Positions 26,501 through 28,914 of a DNA stretch of 28,914 nt are shown here, piece after piece. The stretch is taken from positions 1 to 28,914 of the forward strand of contig CAJTOK010000049.1 in NCBI GenBank assembly GCA_910577825.1, given 5' to 3'. Under the pieces are notes generated by a model. The model ran no database searches. It was not told the DNA's origin and saw only the letters and a list, made by a program, of their open reading frames with translations. The stretch is from an uncultured Lachnospiraceae bacterium. Lineage in GTDB: Bacteria; Bacillota; Clostridia; Lachnospirales; Lachnospiraceae. The translations under genes were made by a program, and so were the position numbers. Positions within the stretch are counted from its first letter, which is position 1. Every line of letters begins with the position of its first letter.

Positions 26501-27732
26501 AAGAAAGCAGCCGCTGTATAATGTGCAACAGTTTCAACCTCCCCTTCATCAAGCAGGAGGGCTGATTTAAGAAGTGCTTCACCATACCCTGTAGAGCAGG
26601 AACGTGCAATAACTGCCCCTTCTGGCATAAGTGCATAAATTTCTTTAATTGCCTTTAATGTGGTTTTTAAAGGGCTTCCATCATTACTGTTGTAAAAGGA
26701 ATAAAGAAGAGTCCCTTCTTCATCAATTACGGCCACTTTGGTAGTAGTAGAGCCGGCATCAATCCCAAGAAAAAGATTGCCCCTGCATTGTTTAAAATCT
26801 CCTTTTTTTACATTATTTTCAGAATGCCTGTTTAAAAACTGCTGGTATTCTTCTTCATTGCCAAAAAGGGGGTCAAGCCTTGTTACTTCAAATTCCATTT
26901 CAATTTTTCTGGAAAGTTCTTCACAAAGCCTTCCAAGGGTGGTCTGTACATTTTTATCTGCATTCATGGCTGCACCTGATGCCGCAAAAAGATGTGAATG
27001 TCCCGGCGCAATGACCTGGCTGTCTTTAAGCCCCAGGGTACGTATAAATGCCTGTTTTAGTTCTGTAAGGAAGTGCAGCGGGCCGCCAAGGAATGCCACA
27101 TTGCCACGTATTGGCTTGCCACATGCAAGGCCGCTTATAGTCTGGTTGACAACTGCCTGGAATATTGATGCAGACAAGTCTTCTTTTGTTGCACCTTCAT
27201 TAATAAGAGGCTGTATATCGGATTTAGCAAAAACACCACAGCGCGCAGCAATAGGATATAAGGCCTCATAATTTTTAGCATATTCATTTAACCCGCTGGC
27301 ATCAGTTTTAAGAAGGGTTGCCATCTGGTCTATAAAAGAACCGGTACCACCGGCACATATCCCGTTCATACGCTGGTCAATGCCGCCAGTGAAATATATA
27401 ATTTTGGCATCTTCACCGCCAAGCTCTATTGCAACATCTGTCTGGGGCGCAAAATCTTTTAATGAAGTGGCAACAGCAACCACTTCCTGTACAAAAGGTA
27501 TCCCCAGATGCTTTGAAAGGGTTAATCCCCCGGAACCCGTAATAACCGGGGACAGTGGTATGTCACCCAGGCTGTCAAAGGCTTTTTGTATAATTGCTGC
27601 CAGTGTTTCCTGTATATTGGCAAAATGCCGCTGGTAATCAGAAAATAAAATATTGAAGTCTTTATCTAAAACAGCTATTTTTACAGTAGTAGAACCAATA
27701 TCAATTCCAAGAGTATTATAATATGGTTTCAT
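23515..27732 (-). CDS. giant double-activase / dehydratase-like protein (2-hydroxyacyl-CoA dehydratase activator family)
   Basis: 1405 residues, cytosolic. Activase domain 1 (about 6-265, BadF/BcrA/HgdC fold) has the ATP loop GIDIGSTT and cluster cysteines C126 (NGICAGGTG) and C165 (AARCGVF). Domain 2 (about 320-580) repeats this: GIDAGSTT, C445 (NEACSSGCG) and C484 (GSRCTVF). Each pair matches the cysteines that hold the inter-subunit [4Fe-4S] cluster in HgdC. A Cys-rich segment (about 603-632) follows, then a DUF2229/HgdB-like region to the C-terminus ('SECYPAKLAHGH', 'NNDACYPS'). Activases fire single electrons with ATP; the large fused form is common in Clostridia but its reaction is unknown. 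No separate dehydratase subunits are nearby. Upstream of the ATG there is no purine-rich ribosome site, only an IS-type end. Confidence 0.92.
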   Translation of the reverse strand: MKPYYNTLGIDIGSTTVKIAVLDKDFNILFSDYQRHFANIQETLAAIIQKAFDSLGDIPLSPVITGSGGLTLSKHLGIPFVQEVVAVATSLKDFAPQTDVAIELGGEDAKIIYFTGGIDQRMNGICAGGTGSFIDQMATLLKTDASGLNEYAKNYEALYPIAARCGVFAKSDIQPLINEGATKEDLSASIFQAVVNQTISGLACGKPIRGNVAFLGGPLHFLTELKQAFIRTLGLKDSQVIAPGHSHLFAASGAAMNADKNVQTTLGRLCEELSRKIEMEFEVTRLDPLFGNEEEYQQFLNRHSENNVKKGDFKQCRGNLFLGIDAGSTTTKVAVIDEEGTLLYSFYNSNDGSPLKTTLKAIKEIYALMPEGAVIARSCSTGYGEALLKSALLLDEGEVETVAHYTAAAFFEPEVDCILDIGGQDMKCIKIKNNSVDKVQLNEACSSGCGSFIETFAKSLNYSVADFAKIALFAKNPIDLGSRCTVFMNSKVKQAQKEGASVEDISAGLAYSVIKNALLKVIKLTDPEDLGRKVVVQGGTFYNDAVLRSFERISGCKAVRPDIAGIMGAFGAALIARGRYTGQKSTMLSIKQINELKFETSMARCKGCTNHCLLTINRFTGGRQFISGNRCERGIGKEKKNADVPDLFEYKLKRLFAHYTPLDAEMAVRGTVGLPRVLNMYENYPFWFTFFTELGYRVVLSPESSRKIYELGIESIPSESECYPAKLAHGHISWLIKHGLKYIFYPCVPYERPEAEGAGNHYNCPIVTSYGENIKNNVDELGNADIIYQNPFVSFESEKIITNRLCVYFAEENGIPAADTRRACAAAWKEMQAVRDDISAKGVETLKYMEEHNCHGIVLAGRPYHIDPEINHGIPALITSYGVAVLTEDSISELGNVDRPVIVMDQWMYHSRLYKAASFTATRKDLDLIQLNSFGCGLDAVTTDQVSDILAKQNKIYTVLKIDEVNNLGAARIRIRSLLAAIEDRKRKHIEPVRKDTAYHRVIFTEEMRKEYTILTPQMSPIHFDILEPALASCGYNIEVLPSDSSCVDYGLKYVNNDACYPSLIVAGQFMQALLSGRYDLDKVALIITQTGGGCRATNYIGFIRRALENAGMGQVPVISMSAGIEKNPGLKINLKMAHRALQALIYGDVFMRVLYKTRPYEKLKGSADALHQKWADIAKRQVTTGNKKEFKDNIKQIIKEFDELELLDTRKPRVGIVGEILVKFLPLANNHLVELLEAEGAEAVCPDLVDFFMYSLYNANFKAEYLGKKKSGAMLNNLIIKYIEYYRKTASEALKASRRFEPPVPVAKLAEYASHIVSCGNQTGEGWFLTGEMIELIHSGVPNIVCAQPFGCLPNHVVGKGVIKELRHQFPESNIVAVDYDPGATEVNQLNRIKLMLSTAYKGL

Positions 27733-27752
27733 AATAAATCAGCAAGGAAACC

Positions 27753-27770
27753 CACTGCCTTTAGGCGGTG
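27753..27770 (-). repeat. IS end hairpin overlapping the iscB stop codon
   Basis: Read on the minus strand: CACCGCC, loop TAAA, GGCAGTG, a 7-bp stem with one G-U pair. The stop codon TAA (27763-27761) sits in the loop. Subterminal imperfect hairpins of this kind mark IS200/IS605-family ends and are recognised by TnpA. There is no U-run, so it is less likely to be a terminator. Confidence 0.6.
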
Positions 27771-28914
27771 AAGTGGTAAGGGGGAATTGCGTACTCCCAC
27801 ATGGCCTGTTTTCTTATCTCTGTCAGATACCCTTTTGCTTTTTCAATTAATTTAATTTTCTTACAACTTATACTTCCCTTATTTACTTTCTCTCCATTTA
27901 AATTACGGATATCAAAAAAACCACTTTTTCTTCGTCCGAAAATAAAATAAGTGTTTCCATTGTAAGATACTTTATCAAAAAGACGGTATCCTTTTACTAG
28001 ATATTCTGCCTGGTTTCTCTTGCGTATACCTCCTTTCAAAATGTTACTTTTATGTATCTGTCTGTTATGTCTGCGGACTTTTTTCTGAAAATAGTAATAT
28101 CCTAGCGGGGTTACTAGCGGGTTTCCACTAATACAGCGTGCATCTGTATAATGTTCTTTTGGCAGATTGTTTTTAATTCTTATATTTTTTGTGATATATC
28201 CATAAGTCATAGATACACCAGGATACTTCCTTTTTAACCCATTGTAAAATGCCTGCCTCATAATTCCCATAAAAGCTGCATCTTTAAATGACATTCCCCT
28301 ATGTATAGTTTCTGGCAGTGTTACTGTTCCTTTGTGATAACCACTATGGCAGGTTTCACATAAAGTAACCAGATTATTTGGTGCATCCCCTCCTGTTTTA
28401 CGGCTTTCTATATGGTGGACATTCAGAATTTTATCTTTTGATTTTTCTTTGCAGCATTGGCAGGTATGATTATCACGGAATAAAACATATTCCCTCACAT
28501 TCCAAAAATCCATTTGTTCCCCCTGCTGGTACTCTTCACCTTGTATCTGGGGATTTTTAACTTTTTGTATATCAAAATTTGCTGTTTCTACAATAATTTT
28601 TGTAACAGGCAAAATTTTATGGACATTCCCTGCTGCTTGTAAATGGCATTGTATTTTTTGTTTGATACTTGGTGCAAGCCAGCCATCTTCTTTTTTACGG
28701 TTATTAAATCTTGCCTTACGGTATCTTGTTTTTCTATTCCTTCTTGTTCTGCGGTTTTCTCTCCGTGTAGAAATTAAGCCTGCAATATCTTTTCTAAGTT
28801 CTACACCAGCACAATAAAGTTCTTCTTTTTCTGTAGTTGCACAAATCCCTATGTGCTGGCTTCCTGCATCTATTCCTAAATTAACTGGCTGTGTATAATT
28901 TGTAGTATCATACA
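27761..28914 (-). CDS. iscB: IscB RNA-guided nuclease (RRXRR-HNH), N-terminus outside window
   Basis: 383 residues are visible (numbered from the window edge). The frame is open to the edge, so the TTG at 28612 is not the start. RuvC-I is NLGIDAGSQH (D15), and the Arg-rich bridge helix is RRENRRTRRNRKTRYR (50-65). RuvC-II is IIVETANFD (E109). The HNH domain is flanked by zinc ribbons C151/C154 and C185/C188, with VHHIES (H166/H167), N180 and H193. RuvC-III is EHYTDA (H254, D257). A C-terminal domain contains 'VKGYRLFDKV'. IscB proteins use an omega RNA to cut DNA and are the ancestors of Cas9. The N-terminal PLMP domain (some 40-60 residues) is missing only because of the window limit. All catalytic residues look intact. 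Confidence 0.93.
   Translation of the reverse strand, partial: YDTTNYTQPVNLGIDAGSQHIGICATTEKEELYCAGVELRKDIAGLISTRRENRRTRRNRKTRYRKARFNNRKKEDGWLAPSIKQKIQCHLQAAGNVHKILPVTKIIVETANFDIQKVKNPQIQGEEYQQGEQMDFWNVREYVLFRDNHTCQCCKEKSKDKILNVHHIESRKTGGDAPNNLVTLCETCHSGYHKGTVTLPETIHRGMSFKDAAFMGIMRQAFYNGLKRKYPGVSMTYGYITKNIRIKNNLPKEHYTDARCISGNPLVTPLGYYYFQKKVRRHNRQIHKSNILKGGIRKRNQAEYLVKGYRLFDKVSYNGNTYFIFGRRKSGFFDIRNLNGEKVNKGSISCKKIKLIEKAKGYLTEIRKQAMWEYAIPPYHFTA

Larger units (their letters stand above)
27733..28914 (-). mobile_element. IS200/IS605-type (ISC) element carrying iscB, partial at window edge
   Basis: An IscB nuclease gene and a terminal hairpin just past its stop mark the right-hand part of an IscB element. 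The left end, any TnpA transposase and the omega RNA expected upstream of iscB lie beyond 28914. The exact right boundary is not determinable here; it falls between the hairpin (27753) and the activase start (27732). Confidence 0.6.

Noticed and set aside
26738..27271. 177-residue plus-strand ORF opposite the activase
   Set aside because: It is antisense to conserved activase motifs and has no independent evidence.
27761..28612. A 283-residue stand-alone HNH protein starting at TTG 28612
   Set aside because: The same frame continues without a stop to the window edge and encodes RuvC-I and the bridge helix, so it is part of a longer IscB.
27761..28914. Cas9 or other CRISPR effector
   Set aside because: The protein is far too short, has no REC lobe, no array or cas1/cas2 is present, and the RRXRR-HNH order with an IS end fits IscB.

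Overview
The window looks like chromosome of a low-GC gut Firmicute of the Clostridia, most likely a Lachnospiraceae member. This is inferred from AT-rich third positions with heavy AGG and ATA use, strong GGAGG ribosome sites, a stand-alone clpC, a clostridial-type multidomain glucosaminidase and a giant acyl-CoA dehydratase activase. No rRNA, tRNA or CRISPR array is visible.

Layout. (1) 1-8106, plus strand: the tail of an XRE-type regulator, then a tight run of a small-molecule-type methyltransferase, Hsp33 (hslO), a secreted SH3/glucosaminidase, a membrane-anchored cohesin-like/cadherin-like protein and ClpC. This mixes redox and protein quality control with cell-surface functions. (2) 8230-10386, plus strand: a conserved-looking small protein, radA and a small helical protein, closed by a hairpin terminator shared with the convergent THUMP-domain RNA methyltransferase (10446-11591, minus). 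(3) 11862-12899: an exported Pro/Ser/Thr-linker surface protein with its own terminator. (4) 13093-16568: a heterodimeric ABC exporter with one degenerate and one canonical ATP site. It is followed by about 720 bp of non-coding DNA holding two large, mutually related imperfect palindromes. (5) 17289-20180: an OmpR-type response regulator, a sensor kinase and an exported protein of unknown function, ending in a 21-bp perfect terminator. (6) 20238-22358: an XRE regulator (minus), a divergent 58-residue ORF and a CPBP-family membrane protease. (7) 27732-22348, minus strand: a 1405-residue double activase/dehydratase-like protein followed by a CgeB-like glycosyltransferase. (8) 28914-27761, minus strand: an IscB nuclease, cut by the window end. 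It has complete RuvC-I, bridge helix, RuvC-II, HNH and RuvC-III motifs, and its transposon-end hairpin lies just upstream of the activase start codon.

The points most worth a second look are the IscB element and its junction with the activase gene, the pair of related long palindromes between the ABC exporter and the two-component system, and several unrecognised genes sitting in otherwise readable operons (19353-20180, 20891-21067, 8230-8643, 10030-10386). Many start codons were moved downstream from the longest ORF because the Shine-Dalgarno sequence lies inside the longest ORF.
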